DNA of 64,000 nucleotides. It comes from Guyanagaster necrorhizus. Lineage: Eukaryota; Basidiomycota; Agaricomycetes; Agaricales; Physalacriaceae. The stretch covers positions 1,215,180 through 1,279,179 of the forward strand of contig NW_025064885.1 in NCBI RefSeq assembly GCF_019112545.1, read 5' to 3'. Below are positions 25,501-39,489 of this stretch, piece by piece (the first letter of the stretch is position 1; each line of letters opens with the position of its first letter). A program made the translations under genes and the position numbers. The notes under the pieces are model-generated. The model made no database searches, was not told the origin of the DNA, and was given only the letters and a program-made list of their open reading frames with translations.

Positions 25501-26017
25501 GCCAGTAACCCCATTCTAGCTGCATATGATCTCGAGCCCGAGGCTTACGTCCTCCGGGTCGTGGAAAAGGTCCAGAGTACGTCGCTGCACGACGCTTTGC
25601 TGGTCTTGCCATTTGGTAAAGTGGTTTCTTTGATGAATTACCTCAACATATGGGCGCAGAAGGTTAGTACACGTGTTGACATCACTCGTTGGCCGATTCA
25701 TGATATTTCCCTAGGAGTGGAACATCGTTCTCGTATCCCGTATATTGTTTTTCTTACTCCGAACCCACCACCACCAGATCGTAGCCAATCGTATTATGCG
25801 GACTGCGCTCATTCCTCTCCGCAAACATTTACGTGGAGCTCTCCAGCGACAGAAAGATACTATCTCATATAATCTGGCGGCCTTACAGTACATGCGCCGA
25901 CGGAATGACCATGACCGGAGTGTACAATTCTACGAGGGAGAAAGTATGGACGAGGAAAAAGTCCGTGCCAGAGTAGCGGAAGGAAGAAAACGCAAACGCG
26001 TTGTGATCAAGGCATGA
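22583..26017 (+). CDS. UTP12: U3 snoRNP WD-repeat protein Utp12/Dip2 (WDR3)
   Basis: SSU-processome subunit of the UTP-B complex. It opens [20 protein letters not shown] and runs through two WD40 propellers: units such as [87 protein letters not shown] and [16 protein letters not shown] lysine/glutamate-rich linker ([20 protein letters not shown]) lies between the propellers. The C-terminal Utp12 domain ([40 protein letters not shown]) ends in a basic tail KRKRVVIKA. The first two introns need GC donors (22619, GCAAGC; 22776, GCATGT), because no in-frame GT donor is available. The protein is otherwise complete. Confidence 0.95.
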
Positions 26018-26546
26018 CAATCTACATGCATATATTACTAAGTAGTATGTGTGGTGGTACATTTGCTTGCTGATGGATATAAATCGTATGCTTACAAGTC
26101 TAATGGTTTAGTGTACAAACTGCGGCGTGTTGAGCAGAAAAAGGCAAGAGAAAAGGTGTGTAAATTTACTTGGGTCCCCATAGCACAGATAACCACGACT
26201 CGACAAAAGATGCACTTATTGGGACCATTGCAGACTAAGAGGAGCTCATGAAAGAAGCCAAGAAGAATGACTGTGAGGCTCACGTTCAATGAAGTCAAAA
26301 CACTTTGGGCGGCCTTCCCATCCTATTTCTGTAATACCGCTGACAAAGGTTGGTCCTGGAGAGAACCGATGAGCGACACAGTAAATACATAAAGGCGATC
26401 ATGCATACTGTTGATGTCCATACTGACTGAGGCCAACAACTAGGGTTCAAAAGGTCTTCACCAGTATACCTGTCCGTCAACATATTGAGTCAGAGTCACG
26501 CTGTGAAAAACTGGGGGCTTTTCCAGGTGATGATGGCCTTACGATG
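26018..26546. other. Intergenic between convergent UTP12 and small secreted-protein gene
   Basis: About 530 bp between the 3' ends of two convergent genes. Short open frames at 26051-26251 (+) and 26092-26298 (-) overlap each other and carry nothing recognisable. Probably 3' untranslated sequence. Confidence 0.4.
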
Positions 26547-26891
26547 CTAGGTGAAAAGGCCTTCAAAAATTCGTGCTTGTCCGGTCTTTACCTTGAGCTT
26601 TTTGCTCCCCTTGGGTTTCTTGTTCCACTTTAGCTTCTTGTCCGCCTTCCCGGACCTCTTTACTAGCCCACTGTCCATTTCTTCATCACTGTCAGACCTC
26701 GAAGGGGAGTTGGAAGCGTTGTAGGTGGTCCATCCATCACGACTATGGAAGAGATACGATACACCCAGCGGATGTGCTGCTATGTACTTGGTAGGTAAAG
26801 GATCGCGTTTAGAGATGGAAAGGGTCTGGACTGAGCACGCCAGGGCCAGAACGACCATGAAATTAGTGTATAGAGCGAAATATGCGACCAT
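26547..26891 (-). CDS. Small secreted protein with Kex2-type sites
   Basis: A single-exon frame of 114 residues. The N-terminus has a hydrophobic core (FMVVLALACSVQT, residues 11-23), a credible signal peptide. A dibasic KR follows at residues 28-29, then a segment with a possible N-glycosylation site (NAS, 58-60) and an acidic patch (SDSDEEMD). A second KR lies at 78-79 and the tail is very lysine-rich (KKLKWNKKPKGSKKLKVK). Kex2-type cleavage would release a middle peptide of about 48 residues and a basic C-terminal peptide. No cysteine occurs after the signal. No homologue is recognised. It is divergent from a Zn2Cys6 regulator. Confidence 0.55.
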   Translation of the reverse strand: MVAYFALYTNFMVVLALACSVQTLSISKRDPLPTKYIAAHPLGVSYLFHSRDGWTTYNASNSPSRSDSDEEMDSGLVKRSGKADKKLKWNKKPKGSKKLKVKTGQARIFEGLFT

Positions 26892-27149
26892 GACAATGGC
26901 AGACGATGGTCTTGAACCTGGTGGTCGACGATAAACGAGAACTACTTGGAGATTGGAATTGTCTCAGATAAAACACGATCACGTGTACATATTTGCGTGT
27001 GCTTGAAACCCAAGCCCATCGTTGCCGATCCCATGCCGATCTCCGGCCCGATGTTTAAAAATAGTCTGTAGCCGGTTGCTGACCCAACGATTCTCGGGAG
27101 CGGTGAATCAGCCCATCATCATCTTCCCCCCTTCTGCCCTGATAGTGTC
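26892..27149. promoter_or_regulatory. Divergent spacer with CACGTG
   Basis: 258 bp between the small secreted-protein gene and the Zn2Cys6 regulator, with one CACGTG at 26990-26995 (ATCACGTGTAC). Confidence 0.5.
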
Positions 27150-30100
27150 ATGCCTGTCGACAGCTCCAGACGGACGTCGCGCAAGCACTCTTCTCACGAC
27201 GATGATATTGACGCCAGACGCGCCCGGGGAGAAGTGCATAATATCCTCATTATCCATATTTTTCTCATTTTTATGATATATTAGATATCCTGCGCTGAAT
27301 GTAGAAGACTGAAGGTTTGACGGTGTTCTTAGTGGGATTGTCGCTGATCGTACCCATGCGCGCAGCTCAAATGCGACAAGAAGCTGCCATGTAGCTCATG
27401 CAGTGCGATTTTGTGTTGTATCCATCGTATTGGACTATAATGTCTTTTTAGTTCGTCGAGGCTGTCCATCCATCTGCCCCAATGGGAGTCTATCCACGGG
27501 CCAGGGAACCAGGTACAGTTTTTGCAACATCTTGGTATTATAGGTCTAGACCTCTTCAAAACCAGATTCGTTCTTGCAGATACAACCCAACTGCACAACA
27601 AAATCTCAGAAATGGGCCAACGCATACGACAACTTGAAGACGCTCTGGCCATATTTCAAGCCGGTGTTTCCAGCGAGTGTCATATACTGTTGCGAGACGA
27701 TCTTCTGGCGATCAAGTTTGGTCCGGAGAATGGCAAAGCACCAGAGAAGCGCTCTTCCGATCTATCCGTCGATGCTATCGATGCTTTGGGTACCCTGACA
27801 ATAGGCGATCATGGCGAAGCTAAGTACTTCGGTCGTTCAGCTGGCTCGGAGGTCAGGTTGTATATACCACTGTGCTTTTCTCACGCTCACTTTCTTTGTA
27901 GACTCTATTCTTGGTATGGTACCTCTCAAACTCTGAGAATCTCATTCATGGTCAATCTACAGGCTGGTGCTGATATGGAGATGACTTGTGCTGAAGACGA
28001 CTATCCGCCCATTCCTTTGGAAGTTGCCCGTCTTTCAAATTCTTTTCCGTTCACTACTGATGGCGGTGTGAATTGGGAAAAAGCTCTGGATAGTCTTATT
28101 GATCATCTGCCAGAAAGGCCACGGGCTTGGGCCTTGTGTGAAACATACCTCGAGCATGCTGCTTGGTCGTTTCGACCCGTACAACGTGACGAAATAGTTG
28201 ACGACATACTAACACCGATATACCGGTGTGCCAGGGAACGTAAAAATGGCGCTGTTTCAGCTGCTCAAACAATATCATCACATAAGCTTGCTGTTCTTTT
28301 CATATTTTTCGCCATTGGGTCCCTGGTTGACTTGACACTGGAGCCGTGTACGTCGTCTACACCTCGAAACATGTCTTTATCTCACTAAGCATAGATAATT
28401 ATGAATCCGAGCATTATTATCATCTGAGCCGTGCTGCACTATCTTTACGCTCACTCTTTGATTCCCCAGAGATAGCCACAGTACAAGCTATTGTCCTCAT
28501 AGCATCTTATCACGGTATGGGAGGCAAGCGATATACTATGGACAGCACGGTAACACGGTCTTGTCGTCATTCTCATTAAACCATAACCAGGACTTTTTTT
28601 AGTGGAATATTATGTCTCTTGGCGCCAAATTGGCTCAAAGTGTGCGTTCAAAGGCTAGAATCTCTTCTCTATTTCGCTTATTCTCCGCCTGGGCTGCAGT
28701 TAGGGTTACGTATGCATATCGGGCCTCATTGCTTCAATATGTTCTAAAGTGAAGATTACAGATCGGGACAGTGCCAGATGGAAAATGGACGCCAAGACGG
28801 TGCAACGTCGCAGGTCTCTATTCTATGAAATCTTTTGCGCAGATCTATTCAATGTATGTCTACCACTCCCTCACTTACATTTGCTGGTTCTGATTCGAGA
28901 TGGAATAGAGCATTGCCCTCGGACGACCTCCCTCCATTCGTTTATCTTATGTTGACTGTGAATACCCGACAGATGATGAGGCATCCTTGAATGAAAATGG
29001 GGAACCCAAGATTGGATGTACGACTTCATATGTACATCTCTGAAGTTCCTATTCTCACGGAACGGACAAACAGATTATCAGTGGAAATATGAATTCTGCA
29101 AGGAAATATTCTCGGATATCCTTGAATTAACGCTTACGGCGGAGGCGCCAAACTACCAAACTATCCTTGATTTAGATCGCAAAGTCCGAGAGAAGGTTTT
29201 ACCACCACATCTTAACGTGTTTGTGAATCCAGAGGATGAAAACTGTTCTCCTTCTGCATTCATGCATGGTTGTTTGTTGGGACAATACCGCACTGTCAGT
29301 GCGTTACCATTTCTTCTCGCCATCTCGATTACTCGGAGCACTGACTCGATGTATGCAAAGCTCTTCTGTACATTCACCGCAGCTTTTTTGCTCAGGCAAT
29401 GCTTGATCACCCCATCAACCCTCTTCGGAGTCCTTATGCGCCCTCGTTCCTAGCTGCGTATCGATGTGCCTCTGGTGTAATCAAGTCCAGTCTGAACTAT
29501 TATGACCGCTTCCCGGAATTGTGCTGTAGGTGGTGGGGTGTCTGGACCCATCGTGAGTCTCATAATTCATGTCTTCTCGAGACGATGTCTGATATTCGGT
29601 GAAGTGTTTTCGGCAGCGGTATGTCGTCAATTTCAACTTAATTTTGTCTTCTTGACTGTCCCCAGATTATAGTGGGCTCCATAGTAACACGTTCCCCGTC
29701 TTCTAGCATGGCAGCAAACGCCTTCATTGAATTAGGACTTGCCTGTGATCTATTCGAGAAGGGATCTCACCATTCTCGTCGTGCAAGAAGCGGTATTGTG
29801 CGTGTCCTATCCCCGTGCAGAATTAACGTTTATTGACCACAATCCCTCTCAGGGTATCCTGTACGCACTCAAGAACAAGGCCTTCCAGATATACTCCCAG
29901 TTCCGTTCTGGAAATCCTCCACCGCCTAGTGCTCCAGTAGGCTCAGATTACGGAGACGACGAGTTAGCCTTGTTCGGTGGGCAAACGCGAATACTCTTTA
30001 GCAAAATTATGTCTTCGAGAGGAGTGAACAGGAAGACGCCTTCATCTTCGCCTGTCATAAACTCTCCAAACCCTCCGTCTCACAATGCTATGTCCGTTTC

Positions 30101-30623
30101 TCGCGAAGTTCATCAGAAGGACAGTCAAGCGCCAAGCCCATCTAATAGCATTCCAGATGTGCATCCATCTTTGGTCGAGTATCTGTCCTTACTACCTCCT
30201 TCGCAGCATCCACGTTCGTCTCCACCGCATAGGCCCCTCGTGCCGCCTACTTCTGAAGAACAAGCACACTCACAAGCAATCTCTTCTACTGCTGCTCCGT
30301 CTGTGTTCACACAGTCACCTACTATCTTGAATAACCATTCAGAACAGTCGTCGCCGTCGTCCATCTATCCATTATATAGTGTTATGCCAGAGTTAAACGG
30401 ATCGGCGCCGTCGTCATTTTACCATGATCTCGATTCCTCATTTTTGCCCTCAAACCTGTATTCTGTGAATGGTACCGCCGATACTCTGATAGACGACGCT
30501 ACTACGGTGAAGCTGGTGGATCTTGGGATGATGATGTCGGGAGATTCGGGGATAGATGAGCAGTGGAAGTCTTTCATGCGGGATTCAGGATTGCTGGAAC
30601 ACGACGCAAGCGGGGACATGTAA
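27150..30623 (+). CDS. Zn2Cys6 transcription factor with fungal-specific regulatory domain
   Basis: The protein starts MPVDSSRRTSRKHSSHDDD. The binuclear zinc cluster is split over introns: ISCAECRRLK, LKCDKKLPCSSC, then RRGCPSICPNG, giving six cysteines in the C-x2-C-x6-C...C-x2-C-x6-C arrangement. A linker leads to the coiled-coil LHNKISEMGQRIRQLEDALA, typical of a dimerisation helix. DHGEAKYFGRSAGSE starts the fungal_trans middle homology region. The region continues through LIDHLPERPRAWALCETYLE, ALSLRSLFDSPEIATVQAIV and further exons to 29700. A long S/P-rich tail ends with an acidic, potentially activating segment (GDSGIDEQWKSFMRDSGLLE). Many introns; borders in 28300-29700 are approximate. 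Target genes are unknown. The nearest divergent gene encodes a small secreted protein. Confidence 0.9.
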
Positions 30624-30855
30624 TTACACTGTCGCCATCGAGCATATATTATTATAGCACTATATTACTGGTACCTATAATCACGTACATACCTATTGTG
30701 AACTGCCACACTAGATATTTTTGTACAAAAAATGACCACCGGCCGAACTTGAATCCGAATTCCTTCCGAGGGTCGAGTCATGTCGATTGCGCAACTGTTG
30801 CAAAAATTTATCACAAAGATACTCCGTCGACCCCCGTTCCTTCGCCCGTTCTATC

Positions 30856-32631
<1,776 letters not shown>

Positions 32632-32805
32632 CACACCTGAAATATAGACGTATTTTTCACCTAGTCCACATGGAGATTGCCATCGTCCAGGACGGATGAT
32701 GCGTCCAAACTGATAGGTCTTCTAATTTACTTACCAGTCTTTCATGCTCAGTTGCCGTTTCCGTTCTCTCTCTTTTTCCCTCATCTCCTGCCCGCACTCT
32801 TTATC

Positions 32806-34247
32806 ATGTTTCCGTCCAAGAGACTCTATTTGCGAGGTTGGCTTCCCTTTTATTCCCTTTGTTAGAGGATGGGTCTCATTCTACCGCGCCAGACCTTCCC
32901 GAAACTGCCTCAGAGGACGAAATCGAGGCGGTGAGTATTGGTTGGGGACTTACTATTGATAAAACAGCTCAACATTTATTCGATGGCAGTTCCTCGCACC
33001 CTACGGTAAAGTAACTGAAGTAAAGATCGTGTCGGGACACAGTGAGCGACGCTGTCGTACGTTTGACGTTTCATGCTCATGAGCGGACAGCCTATGGCTT
33101 TGTCGAATTCGCGTCTCTCGACGTGTGTACTTTCCTTTGCTTCGTGTAAGGCGTTCTAATGCCGTTCCAGGACGCGAGAACCGTACTGAAAACGTTCAAA
33201 GAAAAGGACTTTCTCGGTAGACGTGAGCTTTGACGCCATGCAAACTGACTGAGCATTCACCTCTCGCAAGGCATCATTATTGAATTTGCGCACCCGTTGC
33301 GCAAGGACGTAGCAGCTCTCGCCGATGCCAATGATTTTGTCAGGCATGAACGTGCTTCAAGGTCACTGTGCTTGACATCATCGTCGCACTTGCCTGATGC
33401 ACAAAGTAACAGAGGTGTCATGCGATTTCCAGTCACTGTTACCGGCATTCCTCGTCGCATTTGTTGGCAGGTGTGATTATGGGCTACCATTCCTCAAACC
33501 ATCATCTTATGATGGCATTGAGCAGGAACTCAAAGATTTCGGGAGACTTTCAGGGCAGCATGTCGTGTACTGCGATATCGACAGGAATAACCATACCAGA
33601 GGGTCCTTTTGTTCACAGATCCCTTCTTGTCATGTTCGCTGATGGTGTGGAACAGATTCATAGAATTCTCCTCTTTTGACAAAGCAGAAATAGCAGTCGA
33701 AAAACTCAACGGGCAAATCCTGGGAGGTGCACCAGTCAAAGTCTATATCAAAAAGGTGTGGAAGGAGACAGTGTTCTGATCCTTGATGCCCTCACCTCAT
33801 TCCGTGCAGCCGTCCTATCTTAGGGAAGCAAAGGAAGTTTCCTACTCGCGAAGTTCTTCTCCTGTACGGCGTCACCTCGCATATCTGGGCAGGGACGACA
33901 GACGTAGGGCGGCTCGTTCTCCGGGCGCCAACCGCACCCTTCCAATGCGCTATCCCTCCCCCATTCACTCATATCCCTCCTGTTCATCGTATAACACGGA
34001 CCAAGGACCGTACTTGCCTCGCATTCAGGACCGATATCCCGTCCTGGAATATTCCAGAGAGTGGTGTTGTGCATACCGACATGAAGGACGAGACGAACCA
34101 TGCCGTGATTATGACTACGATTACAACTACGACCATTACCACCACACCGCTTCACATCCTCCTGCGGATTATTATTATCTATCTTCAGACTACGACGACG
34201 CCGAATATCGTCGGTGGTACAATGACTCCAGATACGCATATCATTGA
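32806..34247 (+). CDS. RNA-binding protein with two RRMs (SR/Npl3-like)
   Basis: After MFPSKR, RRM1 starts with RNP2 LYLRDLPETASEDEIEA, followed by FLAPYGKVTEVKIVSG and RNP1 AYGFVEFASLDDAR. The LYLRDL reading requires an intron from GTTGGC (after CGAG) to CGCCAG. RRM2 has RFPVTVTGIPRRICWQ, ELKDFGRLSGQHVVY, RGFIEFSSFDKAEIAVEKLN and GGAPVKVYIKK. The C-terminal 150 residues start PSYLREAKEVSYSRSSSPVR and become rich in R, S, D and Y (YDYDYNYDHYHHTAS). This layout matches shuttling SR-type proteins that act in mRNA splicing or export. Exact orthology to Npl3 or Srp-type proteins is not established. Confidence 0.88.
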
Positions 34248-34578
34248 TTCTTCCCTCGTATTAATTGCTAGAACTCACTGTGAGTTACTCTTTTCAACGG
34301 TAGCCCATCCATCTCATGCTTTCCAGCATCGAAATGGTTTCCTCGTTGTCTTTCATCACGTCAGGAATTCGCATCATACTTCACGATTGGACTCGGAATT
34401 GTAAAGCTAAATCACAGATTTTTTTCATTATGCGTAGAATGGTTTCTTCTGGACGGTAGTTATAGGTCATCTATTTATCATCACCTTACCACACATAGGT
34501 CCACCTTGAAGGTTTTTTCTCGCCTGCCGTAATAGCTTTCGTTGTTACAAGTATCTCCGCTGTGTTTTTCTACATCGA
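34248..34578. other. Convergent 3' spacer
   Basis: 331 bp between the 3' ends of the RRM gene and the LOA1-like gene. No gene is seen; it probably contains both 3' untranslated regions. Confidence 0.5.
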
Positions 34579-36045
34579 TTACGAACTGCGTCTACCCCAA
34601 TAGAACTCCAGGAAATTCGCTTTATCTTCCCATCCCATCCCGATCCTTTTCATCTTTCCAAGTTGCGCAATCAAAACAGCGCATGCTTCGCTAAGCTGAT
34701 CGTTGTGCGATCCGGCAAGGACGTCACTAGCCAGGAAATTTGGGGAACCAGGAGATTCTGACGGAGCTAGTAGCCGAATTGAAACGGTCGGCGGCGTAAT
34801 GGACGTGGCCATATTAAACACCTGAGGCAGTGGATTTAGCGATCTTGCTGGAATGGAGTGTGACAGGGTGGACGACAGTATTGTTGGAGTATCGTATCTG
34901 TGGAATGCGGATGAGGAGAAAGTATCAAAAGAGGGATAGGAGCATACCGAACACACATGACGAACGCCTGCCATCCTTGTACTGGAATATTTTGATTGAA
35001 AACGTCGCAAAAACGGATTAGTCCTCTTCCGTTACTCGTTGTAGATTCCGGAAACACGACGATGGGCCGATCAGAAGTCGATCGGATAGCTTCGAGACTC
35101 TGGGGAGCCAAGCCTGGGGCCAATCTGTATGGTGGGACATTTCCAGTTTGGCGAAGCATATTCAGTAACGAAAGACGCTGAAATCCAATGATAGGGATTC
35201 TTTCCCTCGGAGCCCTTGTTGACACCGACACATTAGCTAATCCGGTTCCCGTTCGCCGCCCAGGTGTGCGTGATATGGGATCTAATGATTTAGATGGTGC
35301 AGAAGTCAAGGCCGACGAAGCAGGAACAGGAAGGACAAAGACCGGATTAAACCTGAAGTAAACGATAATGAAAAGTTCGGTTCGCAATAAGGACTCTGGT
35401 GTTTACCTGAAAGCAAGCCAGAGGATTTCAATCCAGGAGACCCAGTTGGAAACTATTACATCACCAGGCTGTGGATTCCATTGGTCGGAGGTTTGAGTTT
35501 GCCTGCTGCAAACTCTTAGCAACCACAGGGACACACGTAGCAGGCATTATACTTACCCTCGCCTCCTTTTGACGTGTTCCACGTGTATCCAAAAGATTCC
35601 GGCGCTCAAAAGCGCTAGGCGTGATAACAATGCTATAAACAGCCGAGCCAAGATACGGTACAAAGGCGCAACAGGTCTCTGATGATCAATCAGTACTGTA
35701 AATTCGTATAGCTGAAACGAACTCACGAAGATGAAGCATATCCCTTCTACCAATATCAGATATAGGCCTAGAATGAGCAAAACCAGAAGCATTCGAACAG
35801 CCCCAACAAAATATCTGATGGGAAGCACGGTCTTTGCCAAAATGTCTCCGTTCGGACTTGGAGGGGCGACTGGAGCGAGGAAAGGCTAAGTCAATAAAGT
35901 GCTTAGAACTGGAGACCGATATTGAGGACACGAGACATGAACCTGGATTCCAGTTCCCGGGTCCTATTGATTTTGAAGCAATTAAGCGATGATATTCAAA
36001 AATGAACATTTTGGCACCTACTCTATACGCGCTGTATTTTTCCAT
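34579..36045 (-). CDS. LOA1: Lysophosphatidic acid acyltransferase, Loa1/Vps66-like
   Basis: ER/lipid-droplet acyl-CoA:lysophospholipid acyltransferase (PlsC fold). It starts MEKYSAYRDPGTGIQ after removal of an intron, then PFLAPVAPPSPNGDILAKTV. Membrane segments are VGAVRMLLVLLILGLYLILV and ALLSRLALLSAGIFWIHVEH. The catalytic-type block reads SNWVSWIEILWLAF, where the usual NHxxxxD is altered to SNWVSWIE, a deviation common to the Loa1 group. FNPVFVLPVPAS, the substrate motif PIVVFPESTTSNGRGLI and a C-terminal domain ending FLEFYWGRRSS follow. Several introns. Family assignment rests on the FPES-TTSNGR motif and the MEKYSAYRDPGTGIQ start; substrate preference is inferred. Confidence 0.85.
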
Positions 36046-36353
36046 CAAGTGAGTTTGAAGACAAACAACCCGATCAAACTTCAATCGCGCGCACATTATT
36101 CACGTGATCTCACGGCAGAGTTCGGGCCGACTCCGGCCAGTGTTTCAGGAACTTGACAAGATGTTTGTTGAGATAATGCGCAGCTTGTATCTGATGTGAA
36201 TTCAATGCAAGGGCATCCTTTGTTTTTTTCCAAGGAATACATTCTGCGGTCGAATTTTATTCGCCTGCAAATCAGTTCCTTACCGGCCGACGTTACCCGA
36301 TTCAGAAATACCCATTTGTCATTACGGCATGGTCGTGGTCTCTCAGTACCACA
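36046..36353. promoter_or_regulatory. Divergent LOA1/TVP38 spacer with CACGTG
   Basis: 308 bp between divergent start codons, with a CACGTG at 36101-36106 in the context TTCACGTGATC, 55 nt upstream of the LOA1-like start. Confidence 0.55.
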
Positions 36354-37604
36354 ATGACCACGAAAGCACCATCCGGCTGGGCAGCCAGTTCGACTCAATG
36401 GATCAAGTTTACTCTTACTACCGTTCTGCATCGCTACCGGAATCTCCATGTCTATGGAAAAGTGCGTTTTCACAGTCACCCATTTTACCAATCCTGACCG
36501 GGGTCTCGTTACTAGATTTTTATATGGCTTTTGATGCTCTTCTACCTATGCTTAGGTCTTTTCTTGTTCCTGATGTGGGGTATCTGTCCGGCTCATTACC
36601 CGGTGTCCAGGTGCATTCATCATTGTAGTTTCTCCCAACCGAATCGCGCAGGTCTTGTATGACCAAGCCTCGAGGCTTTCTCACATGAGGCTGGGCTGGC
36701 TCATCCTCACTGGGGCAATCGGTGTGTGAAACACGAAGCCATTCTGAAAATGGACTGAGCAATGCAATAGTTGCCGTGTCTTTTCCCCCGCTTATTGGTC
36801 ATTCGACCCTTCTTACGCTTTGTGGCTTCGCGTTCGGTATTAAGGGCTTCGCTATTGGAGCTGGCGCTTCGGTCGTTGGTTCGGCTCTTATCTTCGTCTT
36901 TTTACGGCTATGCTTTAGTTCTCACCTGCGCAAATGGTCCTCTCACAACGAGAAATGGAAGGCCCTGGAATCCGTCGTAGTGAGGCGAGGTTGTTTCGGG
37001 TTATGCTTGCTTGTTGACATCATCGTCTCAGCGCACAAAGGGACTTCCGCTTATTATCCTCATTCGCGTTTCCCCCTTCCCCCCTTGGGTCTATTCTAAT
37101 TCTCTGTTTGCAGTGGGTTTATATATTCTGAAGATGATATCACTCTCACGTTTGTGGGAAGTCAATCGAAGCAGTGTCTCTGTGGCAATTTGTCGTCGCT
37201 ACGTGCTTCATCTTCCCCAAGATCCTTTTGCTTGTTGTTATCGGCTCTCGTATGGCTGCGCTTTCCGATGGCGATAGCAGGAGCCATATGGACACACGTC
37301 TGTGTCATTCACATACATCACTGCCTGAAACTGAGTCTTCTTACAGACACCAAAGTCATGAATGGATTGCTCATAGGTGGGGGGATCATCATCGCTATTT
37401 TTACTAGCTGGTAAGGCATCTGTCTTGCCTACATCAACGTGTTTTGATCTCGCCTGTAGGCTTGTGTACACTCTTGTTCAGAATCACATCCGACAACTGG
37501 AGGATATATCTCCGGAAGTCGATCGGATGGCAGCGGAGGCTCTAGAGGAATATGATGAGGATGCGGCGCTTTTACGTCCTAATGAGGCAGACGACCAGGT
37601 GTAA
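36354..37604 (+). CDS. TVP38: Golgi membrane protein Tvp38 (VTT/SNARE-associated domain)
   Basis: It starts MTTKAPSGWAASSTQWIKFT, then LTTVLHRYRNLHVYGK and a first helix (WLLMLFYLCLG). A splice from GTCTTT to GTCCAG gives AFIIVVSPNRIAQVLYDQAS and MRLGWLILTGAI. The VTT core follows: SFPPLIGHSTLLTLCGFAFG, GASVVGSALIFVFLRL, WKALESVV, the signature GLPLIILIRVSPFPPWVYSN, then LWQFVVATCFIFPKILLLVV. The end has one more helix and the acidic tail SPEVDRMAAEALEEYDEDA. Length and order match Tvp38. VTT proteins are Golgi/ER membrane proteins linked to lipid scrambling and vesicle traffic. Confidence 0.92.
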
Positions 37605-37704
37605 CGGATTCTTCTCTTCATGGCATCTAAGGACCATAAACTGTATAGCAACTGTTTAAACACAGATAGAGCACCTGTATCTCGTATACTGTATGATTGT
37701 TTCT

Positions 37705-38999
37705 TCAGTAATAATGCAAGAACAATAGACTAAGACTTGCGCCTATGAGGAATAGAAGAATGAAAATTCTACCGTCCTTTGCCCGCCTCCTCGCTTCCCG
37801 CAACTGATCATTTCCCTTTTCCACCATGCCTGTCGTAGCAATTGCATCCTCGTATAACTGGTCTGTCAACTCCGTCTGCTGCGTCAAATGAGAGACCAGT
37901 TCCATCTGAAGAGCACTTATATCCATAAGGCGCGATTCAGCCTGCTGAACCGATTCCAGTGTATCTTGTACACCTCTCAAGATATTGGCATTCTCCATCT
38001 CGAACTGGAGAATCTGAGAGGCTGACAGCTCAATATCATCATCGTCATCATCCATCGGAAGTGCAGAATCGACAGAGCTTGGCGTTGTGTCGGAACGCGG
38101 CGTAGCAGTCCCAATGGTTGCCGCGATGATACTGGAAGACGCCCCGCCCAACCAGCTTCCACCTCCTGAGCTTCCCCCTGCGCCCGAAAAGTCTGAATTC
38201 CCGATACCCAAAGCCGCCTTTGCCGCACCTGAACCGAGCGTCCGCGAACGTTCCAACTCCCGTTTCACGCGCTCTTCCTGCATAACCTTTTGGCTTTGAC
38301 TAGCCTCAGCGAGACGGCGGTTCAGATACCACGTTATGCTCGAATGATGTGCAGCGATGAAATCTGAGACGATTGACGACTCGTCTTGTCGCAGTCGCGC
38401 TGGTAAGAACCGGGTTAGTGGATTAATCTTGCTAGCAACAAGCTCGGCGCGTCCTAAACGAATGAGAACACAAAGGAATCTCTATGTTGGCTGTCAGGAA
38501 AAGGAGGTACGGTGAATATGATTCGTACGCTTTTCTAGGGCTTCCATTTCTTTGACTCTGTCCGCACAACGAGACAGTATGAGCCGTGCTTGCAAGTCAA
38601 TTTGGTCCCGCTCTTCATTGGAAAGTTGGCGTATTGACGACCATGACTGCTCGTCGCTACCACTGAAATCCAAAGTTCGGGATGTATGTCGAGTAAGCGG
38701 GCCACGCCGTGAGTCCAAGTTTAGGTATGGTTTTCGGATGGTGGACAACATGCGTGTCAGAGTCGTGATATGACTGAGCTGAGCCGCAGCCGTCTCCTTC
38801 AGTCATGATACATACAAGTAGAAATGGTCTCACTCACAATCTTGTACGCCTCAGAGACGTACTCCTTACCCAAAGGATTCCGTTCCCGACTCTGTTTACG
38901 TTTGTCAGATGTAGACCTTCGCCTTTCGGCGTCTGGAAGAGCAGCTTGGCATTTCTGTACGCTTTCTTTGAAGTCTGTAGTACGGTCCGTATATGCCAT
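37705..38999 (-). CDS. UFE1: ER t-SNARE Ufe1/syntaxin-18
   Basis: Qa-SNARE for retrograde Golgi-to-ER transport. It starts MAYTDRTTDFKESVQKCQAA (the conserved D-R-T-x-x-F N-terminus of syntaxin-18), then NPLGKEYVSEAYKI. A helical region contains MLSTIRKPYLNLDSRRGPLT and LSNEERDQIDLQARLILSRC. FIAAHHSSITWYLNRRLAEA follows, then MQEERVKRELERSRTLGSGA and a glycine/serine-rich linker. The SNARE motif spans roughly QILQFEMENANILRGV to TTGMVEKGNDQLREA and ends in the tail anchor IFILLFLIGASLSLLFLHYY. Several introns. A CACGTG at 39093-39098 lies 93 nt upstream. Confidence 0.92.
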
Positions 39000-39489
39000 C
39001 TGCAGAGTGTGGAAGAGGAAGGAGTGCGGTAACTATCAAGGGACTTGCAATGTTATTATATCGTTCGAGTATCGGCCTAGAATGGCAATTGACACGTGCA
39101 TCAAATTTATAAATATGCTGTCAACGTTTTTCTTTCTCAACCATCGACTACGACCTTGTATTCTGGTGCTGGTTACCTATTTCGTTGGCATGGCCGCAAC
39201 TGTCCTCGTTCAGTCGAAGAATGACCGAGGTCCATGTTTGAGGTGGATATTGAAACATTTACCAATATCTGCCATAGTTCAGACCCACAATACCGTCTCA
39301 TACTCGTCTGTTCTATGTATCTAAATGTAAGGAACAATCATACAATGATTCTACCAGTTACAATCTTTGAGCCATAATGTTCAAGCTGTCGCAATTGGAA
39401 TCGCCTTCAGTACCTCTCGTTTCGACAGCATCCAAAGGAGACTGACCCAATAACTTCCTTAACTTGAATGAATCATACTTTAGCAAGAC
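39000..39489. other. Spacer upstream of UFE1, with CACGTG
   Basis: 490 bp between the UFE1 start and the 3' end of the F-box pseudogene. It contains CACGTG at 39093-39098. An overlapping + strand open frame with some hydrophobic stretches (to 39324) has no supporting features. Confidence 0.45.

Noticed and set aside
38824..39324. + strand open frame with hydrophobic stretches across the UFE1 5' end
   Set aside because: It overlaps the conserved first exon of UFE1 on the opposite strand and shows no family features.
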